Shown here one piece after another: positions 46,348 through 56,676 of a stretch of 64,000 nt of DNA. The stretch is taken from NCBI RefSeq assembly GCF_006151805.1, contig NZ_VDDA01000010.1, positions 124,001 to 188,000 of the forward strand, read 5' to 3'. A program made the translations under genes and the position numbers. The stretch comes from Methylobacterium terricola. Lineage in GTDB: Bacteria > Pseudomonadota > Alphaproteobacteria > Rhizobiales > Beijerinckiaceae. Below the pieces are notes generated by a model. It was given only the letters and a program-made list of their open reading frames with translations. It was not told the DNA's origin and ran no database searches. Position 1 is the first letter of the stretch, and each line of letters opens with the position of its first letter.

Positions 46348-46761
46348 TCAGGGCTTCAGGATGCGGACCAGGGTGATCATTGCCCCGATGATAGCAACCG
46401 TCTGCAGGCCGACTGCACCGACCATCCATTTGATGATGTCGGCTTTCGCATCTGCGACCTGAGACTTGATCTCGGCCCGGAGGGTCGCTTCGGTCGTACG
46501 GAGATCGTTGGCGACAACCTTGATCTCGGCACGTAGGCTCGTCTCGACGCTCGTGATCTCAGCACGCAGACTCGTCTCGACCGCCTTGATATCGGCGCGT
46601 AATGCCGATTCTGAAGCCTTCACGTCGGCCTTGGTCGCGAGATCACCCTGCACCGCCTCGGAGATCGCCTCGGCGAAGCCCTCGGCCTGATCGGGCGACA
46701 GCTTCGCCTTGTCCCGCAGGGTGCGGGCGAGCTTCAGGGTGTCGAAGACAACGGCGGTCAT
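46348..46761 (-). CDS. DUF1640-like coiled-coil membrane protein
   Basis: The 137-residue protein starts with a globular part (FDTLKLARTLRDKAKLSPDQ). A coiled coil containing a near-perfect 11-residue repeat follows (VETSLRAEIT and VETSLRAEIK), then a C-terminal membrane helix (MVGAVGLQTVAIIGAMITLV). This layout is that of DUF1640/CCDC90-like proteins, related to mitochondrial MCU regulators. The function is unknown. It uses codons such as ACG, CGT and GTT more than its neighbours. The ATG at 46761 is used because the 39-residue extension would read through the katA terminator. Confidence 0.8.
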   Translation of the reverse strand: MTAVVFDTLKLARTLRDKAKLSPDQAEGFAEAISEAVQGDLATKADVKASESALRADIKAVETSLRAEITSVETSLRAEIKVVANDLRTTEATLRAEIKSQVADAKADIIKWMVGAVGLQTVAIIGAMITLVRILKP

Positions 46762-46839
46762 ACAGAACGTCCGGGCACGCGACCGTGCCGGGAATGACGG
46801 TAGCACCGCGTCGGTTCCGCCACCATCCTTCCCCAACGT

Positions 46840-46870
46840 AAAAACCCCGCCCGGATCGCTCCGGGCGGGG
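46840..46870 (-). terminator. Rho-independent terminator of katA
   Basis: On the minus strand CCCCGCCCGGA and TCCGGGCGGGG form a perfect 11-bp stem with a 4-base loop, followed by TTTTT. It stands about 35 bases after the katA stop codon. Confidence 0.85.
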
Positions 46871-46904
46871 CTCGTCACTTACTCAAACCATCAGACCTGA
46901 GGCC

Positions 46905-48494
46905 TTACTCGGCCGCGACCTTATGGGCCTGGGTGCCGTCGGTGTAGGTCTCGGCGGCCAGGCGCTTGTGCGGGGCGGCGCGGCCCGGCAGCGGCGGCAG
47001 GGCCTTGGCCTTCTCGAGATCGATGCCGGCGCCCTCGGCGACGCGGCGGCCGTAATCCTCGTCGGCGTGCCAGAAGTGCCAGACCATCCGGAGCTGGATC
47101 GCCTCGGGGCACTCCTTCATGTCGGCGACCAGGTTGGCGATCAGGTCCTCACGCTCCCACTCCTCGAAGGAACGGTAGCGCACGCCGGCCTGGGTGTAGT
47201 CGTCCTCGGTGCGGCTGGTCTGATAGCGGCCGAGCTTGCCCTCGACCGGCTGGTGGTACTCCTTGGCGGGCTTCGGCGCCTCGCGCAGGCCCTGGCCGAT
47301 GGTGCTCGGCTCGTAGTTGATGTGCTTGTTCTCGCCGACGCCGTCGACGTAGAACGTCATCTGGCCGTCGCGCTGGTTGGTGCTGGTCTTCACGCCCGGC
47401 GCCGGCGCGTTGATCGGCAGTTGCAGGTAGTTCGGGCCGACGCGGTAGCGCTGGGTGTCCGAGTAGGACAGGGTGCGCCCCTGGAGCATCTTGTCGTCCG
47501 AGAAGTCGATCCCGTCGACGAGAACGCCGGTGCCGAAGGCCGACTGCTCGACATCGGCGAAGAAGTTGTCCGGCACCCGGTCGAGCACCATGCGGCCGCA
47601 GGGCAGCAGCGGGAACTGGTCCACCGGCCACAGCTTGGTGTCGTCGAGCGGATCGAACGACAGGTGCTCGTTCGGGCCGTCCGGCATGATCTGCACCGCG
47701 AACTCCCACTCCGGGAAGTTGCCGGCGGCGATGTTGTCGTACAGGTCCTTCGTCGCGTGGCCGACGTCGCGGCCCTGGATCTCGGCGGCCTGGGCCGAGG
47801 TCAGGTTGCGGACGCCCTGCTTCGGGATGAAGTGGAACTTGCAGAGATGGGCCACGCCCTGGTCGTTGACCAGCTTGTAGGTGTTGACGCCCGAGCCTTC
47901 CATCTCACGATAGTTGGCCGGGATACCCCACGGCGACTTCAGGTGGGTCACCATGTGGATCGACTCGGGGTGCGCCGCCACGAAGTCGAAGAAGCGCCAG
48001 GCCTCCTGGCGGTTGGTCACCGGATCGGGCTTGAAGGCGTGGATCATGTCCGGGAACTTGATCGCGTCCCGGATGAAGAAGACCTTCAGGTTGTTGCCGA
48101 CGAGGTCCCAGTTGCCGTCGACGGTCTTGAACTTCACCGCGAAGCCGCGCGGGTCGCGGGCGGTCTCCGGGCTCTCCTTGGCGCCGGCCACGGTCGAGAA
48201 GCGCACGAACATCGGCGTCTTCACGCCGGTCTCGTTGAGGACGCGGGCGCGGGTGTACTTGGAGGCCGGCTCGCCGCCGATCGTACCGTAGGCCTCGAAA
48301 TAGCCGTGGGCGCCGGCGCCGCGGGCGTGCACCACGCGCTCCGGAATGCGCTCGCGGTCGAAATGGGTGATCTTCTCGATGAACTGGTAGTTCTCGAGGG
48401 TCGCCGGGCCCCGCTCGCCGACCGTGCGCAGGCTCTGATTGTCGCGGACCGGGTGGCCCTGGCGGGTCGTCAGGATCGGGCGTTGGTCGCTCAT
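46905..48494 (-). CDS. katA: Catalase, small-subunit haem type
   Basis: The 529-residue monofunctional catalase has the distal His in ERVVHARGAGAHGYFEAYG, RFSTVAGAKESPETARDPRG, the NADPH/haem-side region DRVPDNFFADVEQ, and the proximal RTLSYSDTQRYRVGPNYLQL with the haem-ligand Tyr. Length and lack of a C-terminal flavodoxin-like domain place it in the small-subunit clade. It is cytoplasmic and removes hydrogen peroxide. It is divergent from oxyR. AGGAG precedes the ATG. Confidence 0.95.
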   Translation of the reverse strand: MSDQRPILTTRQGHPVRDNQSLRTVGERGPATLENYQFIEKITHFDRERIPERVVHARGAGAHGYFEAYGTIGGEPASKYTRARVLNETGVKTPMFVRFSTVAGAKESPETARDPRGFAVKFKTVDGNWDLVGNNLKVFFIRDAIKFPDMIHAFKPDPVTNRQEAWRFFDFVAAHPESIHMVTHLKSPWGIPANYREMEGSGVNTYKLVNDQGVAHLCKFHFIPKQGVRNLTSAQAAEIQGRDVGHATKDLYDNIAAGNFPEWEFAVQIMPDGPNEHLSFDPLDDTKLWPVDQFPLLPCGRMVLDRVPDNFFADVEQSAFGTGVLVDGIDFSDDKMLQGRTLSYSDTQRYRVGPNYLQLPINAPAPGVKTSTNQRDGQMTFYVDGVGENKHINYEPSTIGQGLREAPKPAKEYHQPVEGKLGRYQTSRTEDDYTQAGVRYRSFEEWEREDLIANLVADMKECPEAIQLRMVWHFWHADEDYGRRVAEGAGIDLEKAKALPPLPGRAAPHKRLAAETYTDGTQAHKVAAE

Positions 48495-48658
48495 GGAAAC
48501 TCCTCTGGCGTGCAGGCGCAGGGTGCCGAACCGGGACCCCGCGCGAGGAACCGCTCACATAGGGTGCCCGCCGACGGGGCAACACCCTGGAACTGGTCTC
48601 GCTCCAACCTATGACCGCTGCGTGACCCGAAAACAAATGCATCGTTGCGAAGTTTATG

Positions 48659-48673
48659 ATAGACGCAGCCTAT
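48659..48673 (+). promoter_or_regulatory. Candidate OxyR site at the oxyR start
   Basis: ATAG, seven bases (ACGCAGC), CTAT matches the OxyR half-operator ATAG-N7-CTAT exactly and overlaps the oxyR initiation codon. The second half, 22 bases away at 48637, is poor. Binding here would allow autorepression and control of divergent katA. Confidence 0.45.
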
Positions 48674-49637
48674 GAACGTTTCCGGTCTGTCCCTGCGGGA
48701 CCTCGAATACGTCGTGGCGGTCGCGGATGAAGGCCATTTCGGCCGTGCCGCCGAGCGCTGCGCCGTGAGCCAGCCGACTCTGAGCGTCCAGGTGCGCAAG
48801 CTGGAGGAGGCGCTCGGGCTCACCCTGTTCGAGCGCTCGAACCGCCGGGTCCTGCTGACCCCGAGCGGACAGGCGGTGGTGCGCCAGGCGCGCGCCGTGC
48901 TGGCGGAGGCCCGGACCCTGCTGCTGCTGGCGCGCGAGGGGGCGGGCCACGGCCTGCGCGGCCGCCTCGTCCTGGCGGCGATCCAGACGCTCGGGCCCTA
49001 CCTGTTTCCCCAGGTGCTGCGTGGGCTGCGCCAAGCCTTCCCGCACCTCGCGCTCTCCTTGAGCGAGGGCCGCACGGCCGACATCCTCGATGCGCTGCGC
49101 GAGGGCCGGGCCGACGCGGCATTGATCTCGCTGCCGATCCCCGATTCCGGGCTGACCGTCGCGCCGCTGTTCGACGAGCCGTTCCTGCTCGCCTGCCCGT
49201 CCGAGCACGCCTTCGCGAGCGGCGAACCGCCGGCGCCCACCGACCTCGCCGGACCCGACCTGCTGCTTCTCGACGAGGGCAACTGCCTGCGCGACCAGGC
49301 GGTGGCGGCCTGCGGCGCCGGCCCGGCGAGCGGACGCCACGCCACCAGTCTCGAGACCCTGCGCTCGATGGTGGCGGCGGGGGCCGGCTACACCCTGCTG
49401 CCGGCACTCGCCGCCCCACCCGGGCCGGACCCGACCGGGCTGACGGTCTGCCGCCGCTTCGGGCCGCAGGGGCCGAGCCGCACCATCGCGCTCGCCTGGC
49501 GCGCCAGCGACCCGCGCGGCGACGGCCTTGCCGAACTCGCGGCCTTCTTCCGCCAGCATGCGCCGCACGCAACGCTGCCCCTCGGGCAGGCCGAGGAGGC
49601 CGGCGCCGGTCGCGAGACCGGGATGATTCGCGTATAG
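48672..49637 (+). CDS. oxyR: Hydrogen peroxide-inducible regulator OxyR
   Basis: The 321-residue LysR-type regulator has the HTH in residues 5-60 (LRDLEYVVAVADEGHFGRAA). The peroxide-sensing cysteine pair is conserved as C205 and C214 in DEGNCLRDQAVAAC, at the same nine-residue spacing as C199/C208 of E. coli OxyR. It activates antioxidant genes on disulphide formation. Divergent katA is the obvious target. Confidence 0.93.
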   Translation: MNVSGLSLRDLEYVVAVADEGHFGRAAERCAVSQPTLSVQVRKLEEALGLTLFERSNRRVLLTPSGQAVVRQARAVLAEARTLLLLAREGAGHGLRGRLVLAAIQTLGPYLFPQVLRGLRQAFPHLALSLSEGRTADILDALREGRADAALISLPIPDSGLTVAPLFDEPFLLACPSEHAFASGEPPAPTDLAGPDLLLLDEGNCLRDQAVAACGAGPASGRHATSLETLRSMVAAGAGYTLLPALAAPPGPDPTGLTVCRRFGPQGPSRTIALAWRASDPRGDGLAELAAFFRQHAPHATLPLGQAEEAGAGRETGMIRV

Positions 49638-49666
49638 CGGCACGGCGAATCCCAAAGCCCCCGACC

Positions 49667-50749
49667 ATGGACGCCATGCACCCCGCCTCGACGGATCTCC
49701 GCCGCACGCTGCCTCGCGCGGCGGCTCTCTGGGCGGGCCTCGTCCTGGCCTCGGCGGTCATCGCGGGCCTGTTCCACCTCGCCGGCTTCCCGGCCGCCCT
49801 GCTGCTCGGGCCGATGCTGGCGGCGATCGCCTTCGGGGTGCGGGGCGCGCCGATCCGGGTGCCGAAGATCGGCTTCCAGGCCTCGCAGGCGCTGATCGGC
49901 TGCCTCGTCGCCCACGCGGTCAACGCCTCGATCGCCGCGACGCTGATGGAGGACGGGCTCCTGATCATGGCGGTGGTCGGCGTCACGGTGGTGGCCGCGG
50001 CGACGACCGGCTGGGTGCTGACCCGCATCCGGCTCCTGCCCGGCACCACCGCGGCCTGGGGCTCCTCCCCGGGCGGGGCCTCCGCCATGGTGGCGATGGC
50101 CGAGGAGTTCGGCGCCGATCCGCGCCTCGTCGCGTTCATGCAGTATGTCCGCGTCGCCTGCGTGGCGCTGACCGCCTCGGTGATCGCCCGCTTCCTGGCC
50201 GGCGGGGCCGGCGGGGCGCCCGGGACCGGCAGCGACGCGACCCCGCTCGCGGTTCTCGGCACGCTGGCGGTGGCCGGCATCGGTGCGTGGCTGGGCCTGC
50301 GCCTGCGCATCCCGGCCGGCGCGCTGATCGGCCCGCTCGTCCTCGGGGCGGCGCTGCACGCCACCGGGCTCGCCGACATGGCCCTGCCGTCCTGGCTGCT
50401 CGCCATCGCCTATGCCGGCATCGGCTGGACGGTGGGCCTGCGCTTCACCCCCGCCACCGTCAGGGCGACCCTGTTCGCCCTGCCGGGCGTGCTGGTCGCG
50501 ACCTTCGGGCTGATCGGGCTCTGCGGCCTCTGGGCCTGGGGCCTGACCTTCTGGCTGCCGATCGACTTCCTCACCGCCTACCTGGCGACGAGCCCGGGCG
50601 GTCTCGATTCGGTGGCGATCATCGCGGTCGGCACCCATTCGGACGTGTCCTTCGTCCTGGCGGTGCAGACCCTGCGGCTCCTCGTCGTCATCATCACCGG
50701 CCCGATGGTGGCGAAGTGGATCTCCCGCAGTGCCGGCGGGCCCCGCTGA
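49667..50749 (+). CDS. AbrB family membrane protein
   Basis: The 360-residue protein has about ten hydrophobic helices arranged as two similar halves, each with a GIGAWLGLRLRIPAGALIGP-like element (GFPAALLLGPMLAAIAFG in the first half). This is the AbrB/COG3180 family of putative ammonia-monooxygenase-related membrane proteins, some linked to regulation or transport. The function is unresolved. It starts 30 bases after oxyR and may be in its operon. Confidence 0.82.
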   Translation: MDAMHPASTDLRRTLPRAAALWAGLVLASAVIAGLFHLAGFPAALLLGPMLAAIAFGVRGAPIRVPKIGFQASQALIGCLVAHAVNASIAATLMEDGLLIMAVVGVTVVAAATTGWVLTRIRLLPGTTAAWGSSPGGASAMVAMAEEFGADPRLVAFMQYVRVACVALTASVIARFLAGGAGGAPGTGSDATPLAVLGTLAVAGIGAWLGLRLRIPAGALIGPLVLGAALHATGLADMALPSWLLAIAYAGIGWTVGLRFTPATVRATLFALPGVLVATFGLIGLCGLWAWGLTFWLPIDFLTAYLATSPGGLDSVAIIAVGTHSDVSFVLAVQTLRLLVVIITGPMVAKWISRSAGGPR

Positions 50750-50865
50750 GGCGGAATCGCCGCAGTCAAGCTCGCATCCCCCAGGGAAACTCGTTATTGG
50801 AAACCCGCTATCCCGACGCCCCATCCCCGGCGAGCCGCCCTCGCCCCTGAACACTGATCGAAGCC

Positions 50866-52431
<1,566 letters not shown>

Positions 52432-52518
52432 GGCTGCCCTGATGCCCTATGGCGGTCATGCTTTCGCGGCATGACCGCCGCTTGACGCCGCCCCGCCACC
52501 GGTCCACCCCATCGCCCG

Positions 52519-53424
52519 ATGCCCCCGCTCCTCGCCCTGCCCTTCCCCGCCATCGACCCCGTCGCGGTCGCGATCGGGCCGCTGCAGATCAAGTGGTACG
52601 CCCTCGCCTACATCGTGGGCCTGGTGGGCGGCTGGTACTACGCCAAGCGCCTGATCGCGGCGCCCTCCCTGTGGGGGGCGGTGCGCCGGCCGACCGCCGT
52701 CGACATCGACGACCTGATCGTCTGGGTGGCGCTCGGCGTCGTCCTCGGCGGGCGCATCGGCTACGTGCTGTTCTACAATCTCGCCGCCTATCTGGCGCAC
52801 CCGGCCGAGATCCTGGCGATCTGGCGCGGCGGCATGTCGTTCCACGGCGGCTTCCTCGGGGCGGTGCTGGCGCTGCTGCTCTTCGCCCGCCGCCGCGGCC
52901 TCAACCCTTACGCCATGCTCGACCTCGCCGCCGTGGTGGTGCCGATCGGGCTGTTCTTCGGCCGGCTCGCCAATTTCGTGAACGGCGAATTGTGGGGCCG
53001 GCCGGCGCCGGATTTCGCCTACGCCATCGTATTCCCGAATGGCGGGCCGCTGCCGCGCCACCCGAGCCAGCTCTACGAGGCGGTCGCCGAGGGGCTGGTG
53101 CTGTTCATCGTGATGGCGGTCGCGGTCCGGCGCGTCGGCTTCCGCCGGCCCGGGCTGCTCGGCGGCCTGTTCGTCGTCGGCTACGCCATCGCCCGCACGG
53201 CCTGCGAGTTCTTCCGCGAGCCCGACCCGCAGCTCGGCTTCCTGTTCGGGACCCATGTCGGGGCGCTCGGCGGCGGCATCACCATGGGGATGCTGCTCTG
53301 CGTGCCGATGCTGCTGGTCGGCGCGGTCTTCATCGTGCGGGCGTTGCGCGGCGACACCCGGCCGCGGGCACGGATCGACGAGGAGGCGACCACGCCCGAC
53401 TCGTCGGAGGCGAGATCCGCGTGA
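52519..53424 (+). CDS. lgt: Prolipoprotein diacylglyceryl transferase
   Basis: The 301-residue polytopic enzyme attaches diacylglycerol to the lipobox Cys of prolipoproteins in the inner membrane. Signature sequences are GGRIGYVLFYN, GMSFHGGFLGAVLAL, the catalytic-region FFGRLANFVNGELWGR and PRHPSQLYEAVAEG. Seven hydrophobic helices are seen. Its stop overlaps the GTG of the methyltransferase gene. Confidence 0.95.
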   Translation: MPPLLALPFPAIDPVAVAIGPLQIKWYALAYIVGLVGGWYYAKRLIAAPSLWGAVRRPTAVDIDDLIVWVALGVVLGGRIGYVLFYNLAAYLAHPAEILAIWRGGMSFHGGFLGAVLALLLFARRRGLNPYAMLDLAAVVVPIGLFFGRLANFVNGELWGRPAPDFAYAIVFPNGGPLPRHPSQLYEAVAEGLVLFIVMAVAVRRVGFRRPGLLGGLFVVGYAIARTACEFFREPDPQLGFLFGTHVGALGGGITMGMLLCVPMLLVGAVFIVRALRGDTRPRARIDEEATTPDSSEARSA

Positions 53425-54509
53425 GCGAGACGCCGCTCCTCGGCGAGCTGCGCCGCCTGATCGCGGTCGAGGGGCCGATCACCATCGAGCGCTACATGGC
53501 GCTCTGCCTCGGCCACCCGGTTCTCGGCTATTACCGCACCCGCGATCCCCTGGGCGCGGCGGGCGACTTCACCACCGCGCCGGAGATCAGCCAGATCTTC
53601 GGCGAGCTCATCGGCCTCTGGACCGCCGAGGTCTGGCACGGGCTCGGGCGCCCGGCGCCGTTCCGCCTGGTCGAGCTCGGCCCCGGCCGCGGCACCCTGA
53701 TGGCCGATGCCCTGCGGGCCCTGCGCGCCGCCGCCCCCGACTGCCTCGCGGCGGCCGACCTCCACCTCGTCGAGACCAGCCCGACCCTGCGCGCCGCGCA
53801 GGCGCGCGCGCTCGCGACGGCCGCGCCGACCTGGCACGACGATATCGGCACCCTGCCGGCCGGCCCGGCGATCCTCATCGCCAACGAGTTCTTCGACGCC
53901 CTGCCGGTGCGCCAGTACCAGCGCACCGATCGCGGCTGGTGCGAGCGCCGGGTCGGCCTCGACGGCGACGCCCTCGCCTTCGGGTTGAGCCCGGACCCGA
54001 CGCCGGAGATCGCCGCCGAGGGTGCGCCCGGCGCGATCCTGACCCTGCCGGCGGTCGCCCTCGACGTCGCCCGCCGCCTCGGCGACCGGCTCGCCCGCGA
54101 GGGAGGCGCGCTGCTCGCCATCGATTACGGCGACCTCTACGGCGGCACCGCCGACACGCTCCAGGCGGTGGCCCGGCACCGTTTCGCCGATCCGCTGGAA
54201 GCCCCCGGCGAGACCGATCTCACCGCGCAGGTCGATTTCGCCGCTCTCGCCCGCGCCGCCGCAAGCGCCGGCGCCACGGTGCACGGGCCGGTGACGCAGG
54301 CCGATTTCCTCCTCGCCCTCGGCCTCGCCCAGCGGGCCGAGCGCCTGGCCGCGCGGGCGAACCCGGTCCAGGCCGCCAGCGTGAAGGCCGGGGCCGACCG
54401 CCTCATCGACCGCTCGACCCGCGGCATGGGCCACCTGTTCAAGGTGATGGGGCTCGCCGGGCCCGGCCAGCCGGGCTTGCCAGGGTTGCCGGGCTTGCCA
54501 GGGTTGTAG
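53421..54509 (+). CDS. MidA/NDUFAF7-like SAM-dependent methyltransferase
   Basis: The 362-residue COG1565 protein has LGHPVLGYYRTRDPLGAAGD, the SAM-binding VELGPGRGTLMADALR, LIANEFFDALPVRQY, and LLAIDYGDLYGG. In mitochondria the homologue methylates an Arg of a complex I subunit, and the bacterial role is probably similar. The protein ends in a repetitive GLPGLPGLPGL tail coded by an 18-bp repeat. GTG start overlaps lgt. Confidence 0.88.
   Translation: MSETPLLGELRRLIAVEGPITIERYMALCLGHPVLGYYRTRDPLGAAGDFTTAPEISQIFGELIGLWTAEVWHGLGRPAPFRLVELGPGRGTLMADALRALRAAAPDCLAAADLHLVETSPTLRAAQARALATAAPTWHDDIGTLPAGPAILIANEFFDALPVRQYQRTDRGWCERRVGLDGDALAFGLSPDPTPEIAAEGAPGAILTLPAVALDVARRLGDRLAREGGALLAIDYGDLYGGTADTLQAVARHRFADPLEAPGETDLTAQVDFAALARAAASAGATVHGPVTQADFLLALGLAQRAERLAARANPVQAASVKAGADRLIDRSTRGMGHLFKVMGLAGPGQPGLPGLPGLPGL
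54471..54506 (+). repeat. Two perfect 18-bp repeats at the end of the MidA-like gene
   Basis: CCGGGCTTGCCAGGGTTG occurs twice in direct succession, ending at the TAG stop. It encodes PGLPGLPGLPGL, which is not part of the methyltransferase fold. The repeat is prone to slippage and probably of recent origin. Confidence 0.9.
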
Positions 54510-54590
54510 ACTGACCCGGGTTCTAGATACGCGCTTTCGACACGTGTCCCGGCGATCCTGCGGGACACCTCCCGCCAGGACGATCCCGCG

Positions 54591-55367
54591 ATGTTCATCG
54601 AAGCGCCCGAGCTCAGCTCCCATGCGGGCCTCCGCCACGCCTTCTTCACCCGCGAGGGCGGCGTGTCGCAGGGGCTCTACGCCTCCCTCAACGGCGGCCT
54701 CGGCTCCGGCGACGATCCCGCCCATGTGCGGGAGAACCGCCGCCGCATGACCGCCGAACTCGGCGTCGCGCCGGAGAACCTCGTCAGCCTCTACCAGATC
54801 CACTCGCCCGAGGTGGTGGTGGTCGAAGCCCCCTTCGCGGAGCGGCCCCGCGCCGACGCGATGGTGACCCGGGTGCCGGGGCTCGCGCTCGGCATCCTCA
54901 CCGCCGATTGCGGGCCGATCCTGTTCGCCGATCCGGAGAACCGGGTCGTCGGCGCGGCCCATGCCGGCTGGAAGGGCGCGCTCACCGGCGTGATCGAGGC
55001 GACGCTCGCCGCCATGGAGGAGCTCGGCGCCGAGCGCGCCTCCACGGTCGCGGTGCTGGGCCCGACGATCGGACCGTCCGCCTACGAGGTCGGCCCGGAA
55101 TTCCGCGAGCGCTTCGAGGCTGCAGGCGCCGACAATGCCCGCTTCTTCGCGCAAAGCCCCGAGCGCGACGGCCACAGCCTGTTCGATCTCCCGGCCTACA
55201 TCGTCGCGCGGCTCGGGCGCGCCGGCCTCGGCGAGGTGGCGAATCTGGGCCTGTGCACCTATTCCGACCCGGAGCGCTTCTTCAGCTACCGCCGCACCAC
55301 CCACCGGGCGGAAGCCGATTACGGCCGGCTCGTCTCGGCGATCGCGATCGAACCCGACGCCCTGTGA
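54591..55367 (+). CDS. pgeF: Peptidoglycan editing factor PgeF (laccase-domain/YfiH)
   Basis: The 258-residue protein has the zinc site of the family: QIHSPEVVVVE (His), LTADCGPILF (Cys) and GAAHAGWKGALTGV (His). FFTREGGVSQGLYASLNGG is at the N-terminus. PgeF corrects L-Ser to L-Ala errors in muropeptides, and relatives show purine nucleoside activity. It follows the MidA-like gene after a short gap with a GTGTCCC/GGGACAC hairpin. Confidence 0.9.
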   Translation: MFIEAPELSSHAGLRHAFFTREGGVSQGLYASLNGGLGSGDDPAHVRENRRRMTAELGVAPENLVSLYQIHSPEVVVVEAPFAERPRADAMVTRVPGLALGILTADCGPILFADPENRVVGAAHAGWKGALTGVIEATLAAMEELGAERASTVAVLGPTIGPSAYEVGPEFRERFEAAGADNARFFAQSPERDGHSLFDLPAYIVARLGRAGLGEVANLGLCTYSDPERFFSYRRTTHRAEADYGRLVSAIAIEPDAL

Positions 55368-55698
55368 CCGCCGCGTCGCCGGGGCGGCGCAGCCTCGAAT
55401 CGACCCGGCGAATCGCTCGTTCCAGGTGACGTTCGGCATTCATTAGGATTGCTCCGGCAAGCGTAGCAAAAAAATATGTGCGCACGTGAACCTTGACCGT
55501 TCGCGCGCGTTGAAGGGGTAAGGAGCCAAGGGAAGGCTCGCGATGAACAGCCATTAAGGCCGCGGTGAAACTCACCAGCGTTGTCGCGAGGACACAGCTT
55601 TCCCGGAGCTACCGGGGTATGTCGGGGACACTGCTTCGGTTGACCGCCGACCCGCAAACGGGCGCCGTCGCCGCGGCATAGTAGGAAGGACCAGTACC
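55368..55698. other. Upstream region of the outer-membrane porin gene
   Basis: A 331-base gap without a convincing gene. It includes an AT-rich patch (GTAGCAAAAAAATATGTGCG, about 55462-55481) and a TTGACC hexamer at about 55493, which may be part of the porin promoter, but no clear -10 was found. The ribosome-binding region is AGGAAGGACC just before the ATG. Confidence 0.35.
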
Positions 55699-56616
55699 AT
55701 GAAGTCGCTTCTCAAGAGCGCTACCGCCCTCGCCGGCATCGTCGTCGCCGGTTCGGCTTTCGCTGCCGACCTGCCGCGTCGCGTTGCTCCGCCGCCGGTC
55801 TTCACCCCGGTTCCGGTCTTCACGTGGACGGGCTTCTACGCCGGTTTCAACGCTGGCTACGGCTTCAACACCGCTGACACCCGCGCCCCGACCGTCGTCG
55901 GCGTGCCGGCCGGCACCACGCTCGGCAACACCGTGTTCGTGAACGCCGCCGGCGCTCCGACCAGCGGCGTGCTCGCCTTCGGCAACCGCAACAGCAACGA
56001 CGGCTTCGTCGGCGGCGGCCAGATCGGCTACAACTACCAGTTCACCCCGGGCTCGGGCGTGGTCGTGGGCATCGAGGCCGACGCCCAGTACGTCGATTTC
56101 GGCCGTGACCGCAACCGCTACGCCTTCGCCACCGCTCCGGGCGGCGGCGTCGTTCCGGGCACGCTGGTCTTCAACCCGAACGGCATCTCGGGCCTCGACT
56201 TCTTCGGCACCGTCCGTGGCCGCCTCGGCTACGCCTGGGATCGCACCCTCGTGTACGCCACCGGCGGTTTCGCCTACGGCTCGGGCGGCGGTCGCGACTT
56301 CGGCCTGACCAACAGCTCGCGCGACGACTTCCAGACCGGCTGGGTCGTCGGCGGCGGCGTCGAGTACGCTCTGCCCACCGACTCGTTCCTGAACTTCTTC
56401 CGTTCGTCGGCCGTGACCCTCAAGGTCGAAGGCCTGTACGTGAACCTGGATCAGGGCAACCGCAACAACGGCGTGTTCGCGCAGACCACCAACGGCACCC
56501 AGTACTCGGTGTTCTCGCCGGGCGTGGTGTCGGTCGGCCCGGCCAACCTGTACCGTCGCGAGACCGAGTTCGCGGTCGTCCGCGCCGGCCTGAACTACAA
56601 GTTCAACGGCTTCTAG
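55699..56616 (+). CDS. Outer-membrane beta-barrel protein, Omp25/31-like
   Basis: The 305-residue protein has a signal peptide (MKSLLKSATALAGIVVAGSA, cleavage after FAA). A short Pro-rich linker and FTWTGFYAGFNAGYGF open the barrel, a typical start for rhizobial/methylobacterial Omp25/31-like porins. Alternating strands end in RAGLNYKFNGF, with the terminal Phe needed for BAM recognition. Codon use is biased to C/T-ending high-expression codons, indicating an abundant protein. A strong terminator follows. Confidence 0.92.
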   Translation: MKSLLKSATALAGIVVAGSAFAADLPRRVAPPPVFTPVPVFTWTGFYAGFNAGYGFNTADTRAPTVVGVPAGTTLGNTVFVNAAGAPTSGVLAFGNRNSNDGFVGGGQIGYNYQFTPGSGVVVGIEADAQYVDFGRDRNRYAFATAPGGGVVPGTLVFNPNGISGLDFFGTVRGRLGYAWDRTLVYATGGFAYGSGGGRDFGLTNSSRDDFQTGWVVGGGVEYALPTDSFLNFFRSSAVTLKVEGLYVNLDQGNRNNGVFAQTTNGTQYSVFSPGVVSVGPANLYRRETEFAVVRAGLNYKFNGF

Positions 56617-56645
56617 TCGTCACACTCCGTCCCCCGGACGGAGCG

Positions 56646-56676
56646 GAGCCCGGCCTCACGGCCGGGCTCTTTTTTT
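56646..56676. terminator. Strong terminator between the porin and lrp genes
   Basis: GAGCCCGGCC and GGCCGGGCTC form a perfect 10-bp stem with loop TCAC, followed by seven T residues. The T-run overlaps the stop codon of the convergent lrp gene. Confidence 0.9.

Noticed and set aside
48537..48620. EcfG promoter for katA
   Set aside because: GGAAC sequences occur in the gap, but none has a correctly spaced GTT toward katA.
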